Shown: positions 44,247 through 52,332, counted from the first letter of the stretch. The stretch is 64,000 nt of DNA from Cryobacterium sp. HLT2-28 (GCF_004402495.1 NZ_SOFH01000011.1:62001-126000), one strand, 5' to 3'. Numbers and translations are program-made. Notes: generated from the sequence alone by a model not told the origin.

Positions 44247-46055
44247 ATGGACTCACCGGCAGAGCAACTCAGACAGGCAGCGGATGCCGTCGCCCGCCTG
44301 GGCTGCTCCAGCGCCGACTACGAGGCCCTGACGGATGCCGCGGCGCTGGCCGGTCAAAAAGACATCGCCACCGCACGCCGGTTGCTGGAGACCCGGGCCG
44401 CGTGGATGGCCGCGACCATCGCCGATCGGTCCCGCCCGGAGCTGGGCCATTCCGGCCTGGCCGCTCAGCAGGGGTTCCTCTCCCCGGAGGCGATGATCCA
44501 GAAGGTCACCGGCGCAAGCAAGAACGAAGCATTCAAGCTCGTTGCCGTCGGCACGATGCTCGCCCGGGCCGAGGCCGCCGACCGGCAGGCCGCAGACGGC
44601 CTCGGGTCGCCCGGTGTTGACGGGACCGGTACGGGCGGGACCGGCGCTGGCGGGGCCGGTGTCGATGGTGGTGCGGGCGACGACTCTGGCGGTCTCGACG
44701 GTCGCGCTGATGGTTCCGGGGCCGGACCTGTGAGCGTTCCGCCCGATCCGGGCAGCCCGGTGTCGTGGCAGGGGCCGATCGCTCGCGCAGTGACCGCTGG
44801 GACCCTCTCCGTCGACGCCGCCGAGTCGATTCGGAAGGGCCTGGGCGATATCGATACCGCCGTCACCGCCGACACACTCGGCACCGCCCTCAGCCGGCTG
44901 CTCGCCGAAGCCGGTCAGTTGAACGCGGACCAATGCTTCACCCGCGCCCGAAGGATGCGCGACGACCTCGACCAGGCCGGCATCGCCGCGAGGGAGAAGC
45001 AGGCCTACGACGACCGGTTCCTCAAGGTCTACCGGCTCGCCAACGGCAAGGTCCGCCTGCACGGGCTCTTCGCCCCCGAAGACGGCGAGTTCGTGCTCTC
45101 CACCTACAACTCGATCACCAGCCCCAGACGCGGCGGGGTGCGCTTCGTCGACCCAAAGCGCAAAGCCTGGGCCAAGGCCGTCCAGGACGACCCCCGCAGC
45201 ACCGCGCAGATCGCCGCGGACTCGTTCGTGCAACTACTCAAGATCGCCGGCGAAGTCGACCCCGGCCAGATGCTCGGCGGCCGCCGCCCCGCCGTGCGCA
45301 TCATCGTCACCCAAAAAGACCTCACCACCGCCACCCGAACTAACACCGGTACCGCCGCACCGGCCGACACATTTACTTCAGCGTCGGCAACACCCCACGC
45401 CGCGGGAGTAGCTGAAGCACCGGAGACATCAGATGCCCGGCTCATGCCGACGGTCAGACCTGCCGAAGCCGCTCCCTCTAATCAACCCGGCCAACCCGGC
45501 CAACCCGGCCAACCCGGCCAGCCCGGCCAGCCCGGCCAGCCCGTTCAGCCGGGACAACCGGGGACGGCCCTGGTCCTCGCGGCAGGGCACGGGTCCATCG
45601 AGGGCAGTCCCGCCCCAATCTCCTTGGCCACCGTCCAACGACAACTCTGCGACACCGGCTACCTCGGAATCCTCTTCGACAACACGGGCCAACCCATCGA
45701 CGTCGGCAGGGAACAACGCCTCTTCACCCCGGCCCAACGCACCGCCATGGGCGCCCGCGACGGCGGCTGCGTCTGGCCCGAGTGCGACCGGCCACCCGCC
45801 TGGACCGAAGCCCACCACCTCAAAGAGTGGCTCCTCGAACACGGCTACACCGACCTCGCCGACGGAGTCTGCCTCTGCCACCCCCACCACCTGCTCCTCC
45901 ACAACACGGGCTGGGTCATCCTCCGGGGCGGCGACCACTACTGGCTGAAGCCGCCGGTCTCGGTCGACCCGAAACAGATGCTCATCCCACTCCCCAGCAA
46001 GACCCACCGCCAACTCGACCCGGGCAGGCCGACCCGGGACAGGGGCACAGAATGA
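44247..46055 (+). CDS. DUF222 / HNH endonuclease-like protein (13E12 family)
   Basis: Protein of 602 residues. The N-terminal DUF222 domain is helical and is broken by a Gly/Asp-rich linker (about residues 120-165). The C-terminal HNH nuclease reads CVWPECDRPPAWTEAHHLKEW ... LCHPHHLLLHNTGW with the zinc Cys pairs and the catalytic His. Between them is a QPG repeat tract. Family members are present in many copies in actinobacteria (REP13E12 in Mycobacterium tuberculosis) and behave as dispersed repeats; the role is unknown. It is inserted between the chimeric relic and the intact PPOX gene, so its arrival may be tied to the rearrangement. Confidence 0.9.
   Translation: MDSPAEQLRQAADAVARLGCSSADYEALTDAAALAGQKDIATARRLLETRAAWMAATIADRSRPELGHSGLAAQQGFLSPEAMIQKVTGASKNEAFKLVAVGTMLARAEAADRQAADGLGSPGVDGTGTGGTGAGGAGVDGGAGDDSGGLDGRADGSGAGPVSVPPDPGSPVSWQGPIARAVTAGTLSVDAAESIRKGLGDIDTAVTADTLGTALSRLLAEAGQLNADQCFTRARRMRDDLDQAGIAAREKQAYDDRFLKVYRLANGKVRLHGLFAPEDGEFVLSTYNSITSPRRGGVRFVDPKRKAWAKAVQDDPRSTAQIAADSFVQLLKIAGEVDPGQMLGGRRPAVRIIVTQKDLTTATRTNTGTAAPADTFTSASATPHAAGVAEAPETSDARLMPTVRPAEAAPSNQPGQPGQPGQPGQPGQPGQPVQPGQPGTALVLAAGHGSIEGSPAPISLATVQRQLCDTGYLGILFDNTGQPIDVGREQRLFTPAQRTAMGARDGGCVWPECDRPPAWTEAHHLKEWLLEHGYTDLADGVCLCHPHHLLLHNTGWVILRGGDHYWLKPPVSVDPKQMLIPLPSKTHRQLDPGRPTRDRGTE
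45483..45556. repeat. 9-bp coding tandem repeat (QPG tract) in the HNH gene
   Basis: CAACCCGGC repeated four times, then CAGCCCGGC three times, then a degenerate end; it encodes QPGQPGQPG. The sharp switch from CAA to CAG blocks is typical of slippage. Confidence 0.87.
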
Positions 46056-46162
46056 CCGGGACAGCCACCTGGGGCTCGGCGCGCTCGACCACCGGATTTC
46101 GAGGGGCAGAGCCTGGTGACGTGAGTCTGGAACTTTCGACGAAGGACGCTAAATTGGGCAGG

Positions 46163-46570
46163 GTGACCAGCGACCTGACGGATGATGCGGCCGGCTTCCT
46201 GACCGAACGCCACCTTGGCGTGCTGTCGACCCTCGGGCTGCGCGGCGGCATCCATTCCGTGCCAGTCGGCTTCACCCTCGACGGCGGCGTCGTGCGCATC
46301 ATCACCTCCGACGGCACCCAGAAGGTGCGCAATGTGGAGCGCGGCGGCCAGGCCACGGTCGCCCAGGTCGACGGGCGCCGCTGGATCTCGTTCGCCGGCT
46401 CCGCGCGCATCGACCGCGACCCGGCTGCCGTCGCCCGGGCGGTCGAACTCTACGCCGCGCGCTACCAGCAGCCGCGCGTCAACCCGACCCGGGTCGTGAT
46501 CGAAATCGTGGTTGACCTGGTGATGGGTTCGCCGCGAATGCGTCCGGCCGCCCCGACCGGTGGCGGATGA
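46163..46570 (+). CDS. PPOX-class (F420/FMN-dependent) oxidoreductase
   Basis: Protein of 135 residues of the split-barrel flavin/F420 fold: FLTERHLGVLSTLG, GGIHSVPVGFTLDGGVVRII, KVRNVERGGQATVAQVDG and WISFAGSARI are typical of PPOX-class F420-dependent enzymes. GTG 46163 is chosen; TAAATT at 46150-46155 is a fitting -10 for a leaderless transcript, and this start agrees with the point where the relic at 43929 also begins. It stands eight bases before the second phosphoesterase gene. Confidence 0.85.
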   Translation: MTSDLTDDAAGFLTERHLGVLSTLGLRGGIHSVPVGFTLDGGVVRIITSDGTQKVRNVERGGQATVAQVDGRRWISFAGSARIDRDPAAVARAVELYAARYQQPRVNPTRVVIEIVVDLVMGSPRMRPAAPTGGG

Positions 46571-46577
46571 TGGTGTC

Positions 46578-47738
46578 ATGAGCACACCGCGCGTGCGCTG
46601 GTTCGTCGGCACGGCCGTTGTGCTGCTGCTCGCCCTCGCCGCGGCAGCACTGTGGCAGGCCGGCGGCCCGCGGGACGCGAGCCCGGTGAACCGGGCCGGA
46701 CCGACTAACGCCCCGGCAGCCCCGGCCGCGCCGGTGCACCCCGGAGTGCAGCACATCACGGTGATCAACCTCGAGAACAAGGGCTACGACCAGACCTGGG
46801 GTTCCGGCTCGCCGGCTCCCTACCTCTCGTCCACCCTGCGCGACCAGGGCGTGCTCCTCACCCAGTACTTCGGGGTGGCCCACCACTCGCTGCCGAACTA
46901 CATCGCGCAGATTTCGGGCCAGGGCCCGAACCCGCAGACCCAGTCCGACTGCCAGACCTACACCGCGTTCGACCAGACCGGCACGGCCGCGTTCGGCCAG
47001 GCCGTCGGCGAGGGCTGCGTCTACCCCGCCGGCGTGCCCACGGTGGCCGGCCAGCTCACCGGCACCGACCGCACCTGGAAGGGGTACTCGGAGGACATGG
47101 GGGAGTCCTGCCGGCATCCCGCGCCCGGCGACCGGGACGACACCCAGCGGGCCAGGCCCGGCGACCGGTATGCGGCCCGGCACAACCCGTTCGTCTACTT
47201 CGCCGGTATCACCGGCTCGCCGGACTGCGCCCGCAACGTGCTGGACCTTGACGCCCTGCCTGCCGCACTGGCCGCCGTCGACAGCACCCCGAACCTCGCG
47301 ATCATCACCCCGAACCTCTGCCACGACGGCCACGACGCCCCCTGCGTCGACGGAGAGGCCGGCGGCCTGGCCGGGGCCGACGGGTGGCTGCGGGACTGGG
47401 TGCCGCGCATCCTCGCCTCGCCCGCGTTCCGGCAGGACGGCCTGCTCGTGATCACCTTCGACGAATCCGACAGTGTGGAATCCGACTCGACCGCCTGCTG
47501 CGGCGAGTCGGCCGGGCCGAACGCGGACCGGCCCGGCATTGACGGCCCCGGCGGTGGCCGGGTCGGCGCCCTCGTGCTCTCCCCGTTCATCGCGGGAGGC
47601 ACCGAATCGAACACGCCCTACAATCACTACAGCCTTCTCGCGAGCATCGAGGATGCCTTCGGCCTGCCCTACCTCGGCTACGCCTCCGCACCGGGGCTGG
47701 CCCGGTTCGGGGCGGATGTCTTCCGCATCGCACCCTGA
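46578..47738 (+). CDS. exported phosphoesterase (PF04185-type), paralog 2
   Basis: Protein of 386 residues with one N-terminal signal/anchor helix and the same catalytic segments as the paralog at 42694: VINLENKGYDQTWG, VAHHSLPNYIAQISGQGP, ITPNLCHDGHDAPC and VITFDESD. ATG 46578 follows from the signal sequence; its ribosome site is weak. It may be translated with the PPOX gene. Confidence 0.87.
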   Translation: MSTPRVRWFVGTAVVLLLALAAAALWQAGGPRDASPVNRAGPTNAPAAPAAPVHPGVQHITVINLENKGYDQTWGSGSPAPYLSSTLRDQGVLLTQYFGVAHHSLPNYIAQISGQGPNPQTQSDCQTYTAFDQTGTAAFGQAVGEGCVYPAGVPTVAGQLTGTDRTWKGYSEDMGESCRHPAPGDRDDTQRARPGDRYAARHNPFVYFAGITGSPDCARNVLDLDALPAALAAVDSTPNLAIITPNLCHDGHDAPCVDGEAGGLAGADGWLRDWVPRILASPAFRQDGLLVITFDESDSVESDSTACCGESAGPNADRPGIDGPGGGRVGALVLSPFIAGGTESNTPYNHYSLLASIEDAFGLPYLGYASAPGLARFGADVFRIAP

Positions 47739-47807
47739 CCGCCACGCCCCGGCCTATGCCCGATTGCCGGATTGCTCTGTAATATTGGCCGCTGGGGGAA
47801 TACCGCG

Positions 47808-48617
47808 ATGGCAGTAAGCAGGACCAGCATGCGGCAGCGTTTCGCCGCACAGTTCATTATCGAGAAGCTCCTCCGCGAGCAGGAGACCAAGCCGCCGCGC
47901 GGCAGGCTGGACCGATTCCTCGGCCGCACGCCGCTCGCCGCCGCCAGCGTGGGCTGGTACGACGGCGCCGAGGGCGAGATCGAGGTCGGCGCGAAGCTGG
48001 CCACGCTGCCGCCGGAGTGGGCTGTGTTCCACGCCCTGCCGATCGGCGGCCACGGCTGGGACATCGACCACGTGCTGGTCGGCCCAGGTGGGGTCGTCAC
48101 CATCAACACCAAGCAGCACCGCGGCCAGCACGTCTCGGTGGAGCGGCGCACGGTGCTCGTCGGGGAACGCTCCGTGCCCTACATCCGACACGCCCGGTTC
48201 GAGGCCGAGCGCATCACACTGCTTGTTCAGGGCCGGCGCCCGCTGGCCGACCCCGTGCACCCGGCGGTCGTGTTCGTCAACCCGCGCTCGCTGCGCTACC
48301 GGAGCCTCCCCGACGACGTGAAGGTCGTCGACGCCCGCCACCTGGTCGAGTGGCTGACCGGACTTCCGGTCGTCCTGGGGCCGGCCGCGCGCCTCGGGAT
48401 CATCGAGGTCCTCGACAACCCGCAGATGTGGGAGGGGCTGCCCGTCGACGGCGGCGCCGGGCTGATGGAACGCTTCACCGCCCTCGAGGCGGAGGTGCGT
48501 GCGGCCCGGCTGCAACGCCGGGTGCTCTGCCCGCTCGAGCTCGCCCTGGGCGGCGCCGTGTTCGCCGGCCTGATCGCCGTGCTCGCCGGCCTGATCGGCA
48601 CCCTGTTCGGCGGCTGA
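47808..48617 (+). CDS. NERD-domain protein 2, catalytic Lys kept
   Basis: Protein of 269 residues, same layout as NERD-1. Motifs: GAEGEIEVGAKLATLPPEW, WDIDHVLVGPGGVVTINTK with Lys102. A C-terminal hydrophobic hairpin (LELALGGAVFAGLIAVLAGL) suggests membrane attachment. The start ATG 47808 has GGGGGA eight bases upstream. Positions 8-26 (MRQRF.AQ..IE.LL.EQ) match the paralog well. Confidence 0.88.
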   Translation: MAVSRTSMRQRFAAQFIIEKLLREQETKPPRGRLDRFLGRTPLAAASVGWYDGAEGEIEVGAKLATLPPEWAVFHALPIGGHGWDIDHVLVGPGGVVTINTKQHRGQHVSVERRTVLVGERSVPYIRHARFEAERITLLVQGRRPLADPVHPAVVFVNPRSLRYRSLPDDVKVVDARHLVEWLTGLPVVLGPAARLGIIEVLDNPQMWEGLPVDGGAGLMERFTALEAEVRAARLQRRVLCPLELALGGAVFAGLIAVLAGLIGTLFGG

Positions 48618-48654
48618 AACCGAGCAGAATGCACCGCATACACCGCGAATATTA

Positions 48655-48680
48655 ACGGCTGGGGCAATTCTCCCAGCCGT
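48655..48680. terminator. hairpin after NERD gene 2
   Basis: Perfect 9-bp stem ACGGCTGGG (48655-48663) with CCCAGCCGT (48672-48680), loop of eight. It lies 38 bases after the NERD stop and may end that transcript; an operator role for the next gene is also possible. Confidence 0.55.
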
Positions 48681-48730
48681 CGGGCGTACCCTCGACATAC
48701 GGTCCGTCACGACGGCCGGGAGGGGAGCCA

Positions 48731-50650
48731 GTGGTGTACACCCGTGTGGAATCAAGCACCGCGGTACAAAAGTTGGCGATCGGACTGCACGATTCCGCCA
48801 GGGATCGGCCGTGGGTCGTCGTTTCGTCACCGTTCGGCACGAGCGTGCCCGAAATCGGGATCGACCAGCTGTCGACCCAGATCGGAGACGTGGCCAAGGT
48901 CTTCCTGATCGAGACCGGCGAGCTCACCCGCCAGCTCGGCGACCTGCTGCCGCCGCAGTTCCAGGTCTACGGAAGCGCCGGCCGCTCCTACCCGATCGGC
49001 CCGGACGCGTTCGCCGACCTGTCCCGTTCCCGCCTCCGGTTCACGCACGGCGACCCGCAGCACGCCACCGACCAGCTGGTGACGGATGCCCTCGCCCACG
49101 CCCATCAGGCCGGCCTCTTCGCACTCGCCCCGGCATCCGTCATCACCGTCACCGGCACGGTCAAGGGTTTCCTGCTCGGCGGCTCCCGCGCCCTCGTCGA
49201 ACTCGACGACGGCGGGATGGCGACCGTGTGGCAGGAACTCACCTACCCGCCCGTGCCTCTGGACTGGACCCTCGTGCCCGGCCAGCGCGTGCAGGGTGCC
49301 CTCGACGCGCCCACCCACCGGCTCAACGTGGAGGTCAAGCCGCCGACCAATGCGGCGATCGCCACGCGTTTCCCGAACGGCAGCATCACCCTCGCCCTCG
49401 TGCAGAAGGTCAGCGCGCAACGCGCCGTGCTCGCCCTGCACCCGCACCTCTCCCTCACCATCACCCGCGCCGACATCTCCCCGAACCCGCTGGACAAGGT
49501 CGACGCCCTCCTCTCCGAGGGCGACGTGGTGGCCGCACGGGTCATCCACCTGCCCAGCGGGGCCCTGCACCTGTGCCTGAGCGACGTCGACGACGACGAG
49601 CCCGTGCTGCCGCCGCTCTCCGCCGTGCGCAACGGACCACCCTGGCTGCGCGAGAACCGTCCGTTGCTGCCGGTCGTGGAGGACGACGAGCACGCCGACG
49701 AGCCCGTGCTCGAGCCTGCCTCGGCGCAGAGCCCGGTTGAGTACGCGCGGGCGCAGGCGGCCTCCGAGCTGGCCGAGACCTCCCAGGCCGAGCTGGTTGC
49801 CCTCGCCGCGATGGCCCACCTCGACGAGTCGTTCCGTCCGCCGCGCCCGTCTCCCGGACCGGGCCGCAGCCACGCGATTCGCCACCCGACCGCGCCGGCG
49901 ATCCCGTTCCGGGTCGCGCCGACGCCGGCCCAGCCCGCCCAGCCGCACTCCGCCCTGCAGTCAACCCAGCTCTCCCTGGCCGAGGCGAAGGCGCGCATCA
50001 CCCGGCTCGAGGCCCAACTCGTCGAGGCCGGCGCGACCGACTCCGACCTGGCCAAGCTGCGTGAGCAGGCGCGTTCGGCGCAGCTGCAGCTGCGCGACGC
50101 CCTCGTCGAGCTCGGAACGCTCCGCCACACCGTCGCCGAACTGCGCGACGAGCAACGCACCCAGAAGCGGATGCTGCGTGAGTCCCGCCGCACCGTCGCC
50201 GCGCCCCCGGCCTCCAGCGAATACGAAACCCGGCGCGCGCAGTGGGAGGACGCCTCCGGCTGGGTGCGCCACGAGATCCTGCTCGCCTGGGTCGACCGGG
50301 TACCCGAATCCGACCGGGAGGAATGGCCGCTCCCGCACAGCTACGTGCTCAGCGACCGCTTCGCGGACTCGCTGTCCGGGCTCGACGACGGCCAGCTGGC
50401 CAAGGCGTTCAAGGCATCCGTCGACGTGCTGACCGGGCGGGTGAAGACCCTCACCGGACGGCACCTGCACGCGCTGCGCCAGGGCGCCGGCGCGGCCGAC
50501 CCGCACCTGCTGCGCTGGGACGGCGCCCGGTGCATGCGCGTCTCGATCGAGCAGAACACGCCGGCCGCCCGCCGGATGCACTTCTGGCAGAAGCCCGACG
50601 GCGGGATCGAACTGATCCGCATCGTCACCCACGACGACATGGAGGCTTAG
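48731..50650 (+). CDS. uncharacterised multidomain protein: alpha/beta, OB-like repeats, coiled coil
   Basis: Protein of 639 residues that I cannot assign. Residues 1-90 look like an alpha/beta domain (WVVVSSPFGTSVPEIGIDQL ... VFLIETGELTRQL ... VYGSAGRSYPIG). Residues 130-300 hold two beta-rich segments resembling S1/OB nucleic-acid-binding folds (GTVKGFLLGGSRALVELDDG; GSITLALVQKVSAQRAVLAL). A Pro/Ala-rich linker leads to a coiled coil (about 415-490) and a final 140-residue domain ending in MHFWQKPDGGIELIRIVTHD, which looks a little like a RelE-type beta hairpin. GTG 48731 or 48734 starts it, behind AGGGGAG. It may be co-transcribed with the GNAT gene. Confidence 0.75.
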   Translation: MVYTRVESSTAVQKLAIGLHDSARDRPWVVVSSPFGTSVPEIGIDQLSTQIGDVAKVFLIETGELTRQLGDLLPPQFQVYGSAGRSYPIGPDAFADLSRSRLRFTHGDPQHATDQLVTDALAHAHQAGLFALAPASVITVTGTVKGFLLGGSRALVELDDGGMATVWQELTYPPVPLDWTLVPGQRVQGALDAPTHRLNVEVKPPTNAAIATRFPNGSITLALVQKVSAQRAVLALHPHLSLTITRADISPNPLDKVDALLSEGDVVAARVIHLPSGALHLCLSDVDDDEPVLPPLSAVRNGPPWLRENRPLLPVVEDDEHADEPVLEPASAQSPVEYARAQAASELAETSQAELVALAAMAHLDESFRPPRPSPGPGRSHAIRHPTAPAIPFRVAPTPAQPAQPHSALQSTQLSLAEAKARITRLEAQLVEAGATDSDLAKLREQARSAQLQLRDALVELGTLRHTVAELRDEQRTQKRMLRESRRTVAAPPASSEYETRRAQWEDASGWVRHEILLAWVDRVPESDREEWPLPHSYVLSDRFADSLSGLDDGQLAKAFKASVDVLTGRVKTLTGRHLHALRQGAGAADPHLLRWDGARCMRVSIEQNTPAARRMHFWQKPDGGIELIRIVTHDDMEA

Positions 50651-50667
50651 GCCGTATCGTCGTCAGC

Positions 50668-51186
50668 ATGCCCCATTCGCTTCGCCCGCTGCTCCTGCAC
50701 GATTCCGCCCAGGTTCTGCGGCTGAACAACGCTGCCGTCCCGGCGGTGAACTTCCTCGACGAGGCGAGCCTCGCCGCGCTGCTCGCCGAGTGCGCGCTCG
50801 CCGTGGTGGTCACCACGGATGCCGCGCCCGAGCACGTGCTCGGCTTCGCCATCGTCTTCGCCGCGGACGCCGACTACGCCAGTGAGAACTACCGCTGGTT
50901 CGCGGAACGGTCCCGTGAGTTCCTCTACGTGGACCGCATCGTGGTGGCCGACGGGGCCCGCGGCCAGGGGTTGGGCGAGGTGCTGTACCGATCGATCTTC
51001 GACTCGGCCGAGGCATCGGCCGCCGTCGTCGTGTTCTGCGAGGTCAACCTCGAACCCCCGAACCCGGGGTCGCTGGCGTTCCACTCCCGCCTCGGTTTCG
51101 CCCAGATCGGCCGGCAGTCCACCAAGAACGACACCGTCGTGGTGGCGCTCCTGGCCGCCTCGGTCGGGGAGTTCGCCGACCGCTGA
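50668..51186 (+). CDS. GNAT-family acetyltransferase
   Basis: Protein of 172 residues. The acetyl-CoA loop is in VDRIVVADGARGQGLGEVLY (R/Q-x-x-G-x-G/A form) and the C-terminal strand in AFHSRLGFAQIGRQ. Substrate unknown; the FLDEASLAALL N terminus is typical of actinobacterial GNAT members annotated only by fold. Its start lies 18 bases after the previous stop. Confidence 0.85.
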   Translation: MPHSLRPLLLHDSAQVLRLNNAAVPAVNFLDEASLAALLAECALAVVVTTDAAPEHVLGFAIVFAADADYASENYRWFAERSREFLYVDRIVVADGARGQGLGEVLYRSIFDSAEASAAVVVFCEVNLEPPNPGSLAFHSRLGFAQIGRQSTKNDTVVVALLAASVGEFADR

Positions 51187-51193
51187 CCGGGCG

Positions 51194-51631
51194 TCACTCG
51201 AGCACTGCCAACGCCTTCCCATACTTCGCGGCCAGGTGCTCCCGCACGCTGACGTCCAGTTGCGCCACCCGCCACGGCTCGAGATTGTCGACGATATCGG
51301 CGCGCTTCACGGCGAGGGCGATCGGGTTGGCGCGGATGCCGGCGTAATAGTCGGCGTCGCTCACGGCATCTGTTCGGGTGAGCAGTTCGACCGCGGCGAC
51401 GACACCGCCGGGGATGCCGGCGGCCAGCAGATCGCTGGGGGAGACATCCGTGTCCTCGAGCACGTCGTGCAGCCAGGCGGTCGCCTGCCCCAGCGGGTCG
51501 GCGAGACGTTCGGAGACCCGGCGGGGGTGATCGATGTAGGCGGCACCCAGCTTGTCGACCTGGCCGCGGTGAGCGGCCGTGGCGATGGACCGGGCGGTGG
51601 CGACGAACGGTGCGACTGCTGTGCCTGGCAT
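51194..51631 (-). CDS. HD-domain protein, RelA/SpoT hydrolase-like
   Basis: Protein of 145 residues. The metal-binding HD pattern is seen as AAYIDHPRRVSERL followed by TAWLHDVLEDTDVSPSDLLA, as in the hydrolase half of RelA/SpoT and MESH-type enzymes. The synthetase half is missing, so it may hydrolyse (p)ppGpp or another nucleotide. ATG 51631 has AGGGGG upstream; the frame continues far upstream without a ribosome site. It ends 8 bases from the convergent GNAT stop. Confidence 0.75.
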   Translation of the reverse strand: MPGTAVAPFVATARSIATAAHRGQVDKLGAAYIDHPRRVSERLADPLGQATAWLHDVLEDTDVSPSDLLAAGIPGGVVAAVELLTRTDAVSDADYYAGIRANPIALAVKRADIVDNLEPWRVAQLDVSVREHLAAKYGKALAVLE

Positions 51632-51721
51632 GATGATCCCCCTGGGGTAGTGCGATCGAGAGTGAGTGCGGCCGGCCGGACGTGGAGTCCAGTGGGCGCC
51701 TGCTCGGCACACGGTAGCGCG

Positions 51722-51737
51722 CCCCCGTGAACGGGGG
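51722..51737. promoter_or_regulatory. C5-G5 box, distal, in the riboswitch promoter region
   Basis: CCCCCGT-GA-ACGGGGG is a perfect palindrome of two 7-bp arms. It lies between the HD gene and the riboswitch promoter and could serve either. Confidence 0.55.
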
Positions 51738-51778
51738 AGGTCTCCGTGAGAAAACCGGCAAAACAACCCCTTTCGTGC

Positions 51779-51843
51779 ACCCCGCACTGGGGGTACATTC
51801 CGCGACGTCGTCGGGGTCGGATCCGGCCCCGGGCTGCTAGGTT
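51779..51843 (+). promoter_or_regulatory. C5-G5 box, proximal, and riboswitch promoter
   Basis: ACCCC-GCACTG-GGGGT at 51779-51794 is centred about 64 bases before the expected start, a class I activator position. The -10 is TAGGTT at 51838-51843, in the block GCTAGGTTCGAA that is shared with the NERD-1 promoter. Confidence 0.55.
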
Positions 51844-51890
51844 CGAACCAGGTGGTCATCCGACCACCGGCGAGACGGTTCATACGTCTT

Positions 51891-51960
51891 TCGCAAGGGC
51901 ACACCCGTTGAGAAACGGGGTCGCAAAGGCACGGGACCTTCGGGTCAGCCGGCCTACCGA
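51891..51960 (+). ncRNA. cyclic di-GMP-I (GEMM) riboswitch
   Basis: The order of elements matches the GEMM-I aptamer: GGGCACACC, a hairpin CCCGTT-GAGA-AACGGG whose GAGA is a GNRA tetraloop, the linker CGCAAAG, then GGCACGGG, a second hairpin ACC-TTCG-GGT and CAGCCGG..TACCGA, the tetraloop-receptor side. Canonical members read GGGCAAACC and GGGACGCAAAGCC at the same places, so a few bases differ. Two small hairpins (51851-51868 and 51873-51889) precede it. The expression platform is not obvious: CGGCCT at 51950-51955 could pair with AGGGCCG at 51967-51973 just before the 50-residue ORF, which would suit translational control. Confidence 0.85.
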
Positions 51961-51979
51961 ATGAATAGGGCCGAAGCAG

Positions 51980-52132
51980 ATGAGCTTTCCATTCCTGGAG
52001 ACCGACGCCCGCGTCGAGTCCTATGGTCTGACGCAGCCTGATGCCACCCTGACTGTGCCCGCAGTCGACAGCCCCGTTGCGACGGCGGCCGTCACCCCAC
52101 AAACTCCATCAATCCGTCGTCGACTTGGGTAA
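51980..52132 (+). CDS. 50-residue protein under the c-di-GMP riboswitch
   Basis: ORF ATG 51980 to TAA 52132, beginning MSFPFLETDARVESYG and ending in PQTPSIRRRLG. It starts 19 bases after the aptamer and is the first coding sequence the riboswitch could control. The product is mostly polar with a Val/Ala/Pro-rich middle and a basic C terminus; no membrane segment or known domain. The ribosome site is weak (AGGG about 10 bases upstream) and might be masked by the aptamer 3' part. It could also be only a leader peptide. Confidence 0.6.
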   Translation: MSFPFLETDARVESYGLTQPDATLTVPAVDSPVATAAVTPQTPSIRRRLG

Positions 52133-52153
52133 GCAGACGACGGACTGAGGGAA

Positions 52154-52230
52154 GTCAGGTCGACCTTCGGGTGGCCGCCCTGACGCGGAATTGCGATGGG
52201 GGACCGATTCGGGTTCGGTCCCCCCTCGCA
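52154..52230 (+). terminator. structured region with strong hairpin before the chemosensory operon
   Basis: Two stems: GTCAGG...CCCTGAC (52154-52184) and a very stable TGCGATGGGGGACCGA/TCGGTCCCCCCTCGCA (52192-52230, one mismatch per arm side). The second probably terminates, at least partly, transcripts from the riboswitch promoter. A further GGCGAA/TTCGCC hairpin lies at 52257-52272. TTGACA at 52294-52299 may be a -35 for the operon, but I see no well-spaced -10. Confidence 0.65.
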
Positions 52231-52332
52231 TTCACCGCACGGCAGGGTCGCGGCCGGGCGAAATACTTCGCCATGCACGTTCGCATATGCCGTTTGACAC
52301 ACACTCAGCACTAGAAAGACCGGTAGTAAACC

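Noticed and set aside
45483..45556. Short regular repeats suggesting a CRISPR array
   Set aside because: Units are 9 bp without spacers, in frame inside the HNH gene (QPG tract).
44247..46055. Active homing endonuclease or insertion sequence
   Set aside because: No terminal inverted repeats or target duplication could be seen around the DUF222-HNH gene; only family membership supports mobility.
51636..51648. CCCCCTGGGGTAG as a further C5-G5 box
   Set aside because: It lies in the untranslated leader of the HD gene and supplies its AGGGGG ribosome site, so the likeness is explained without a regulator.
51194..52102. 302-residue extension of the HD protein
   Set aside because: The extension runs through the riboswitch and promoter on the other strand and has no start signal; ATG 51631 has a good ribosome site.
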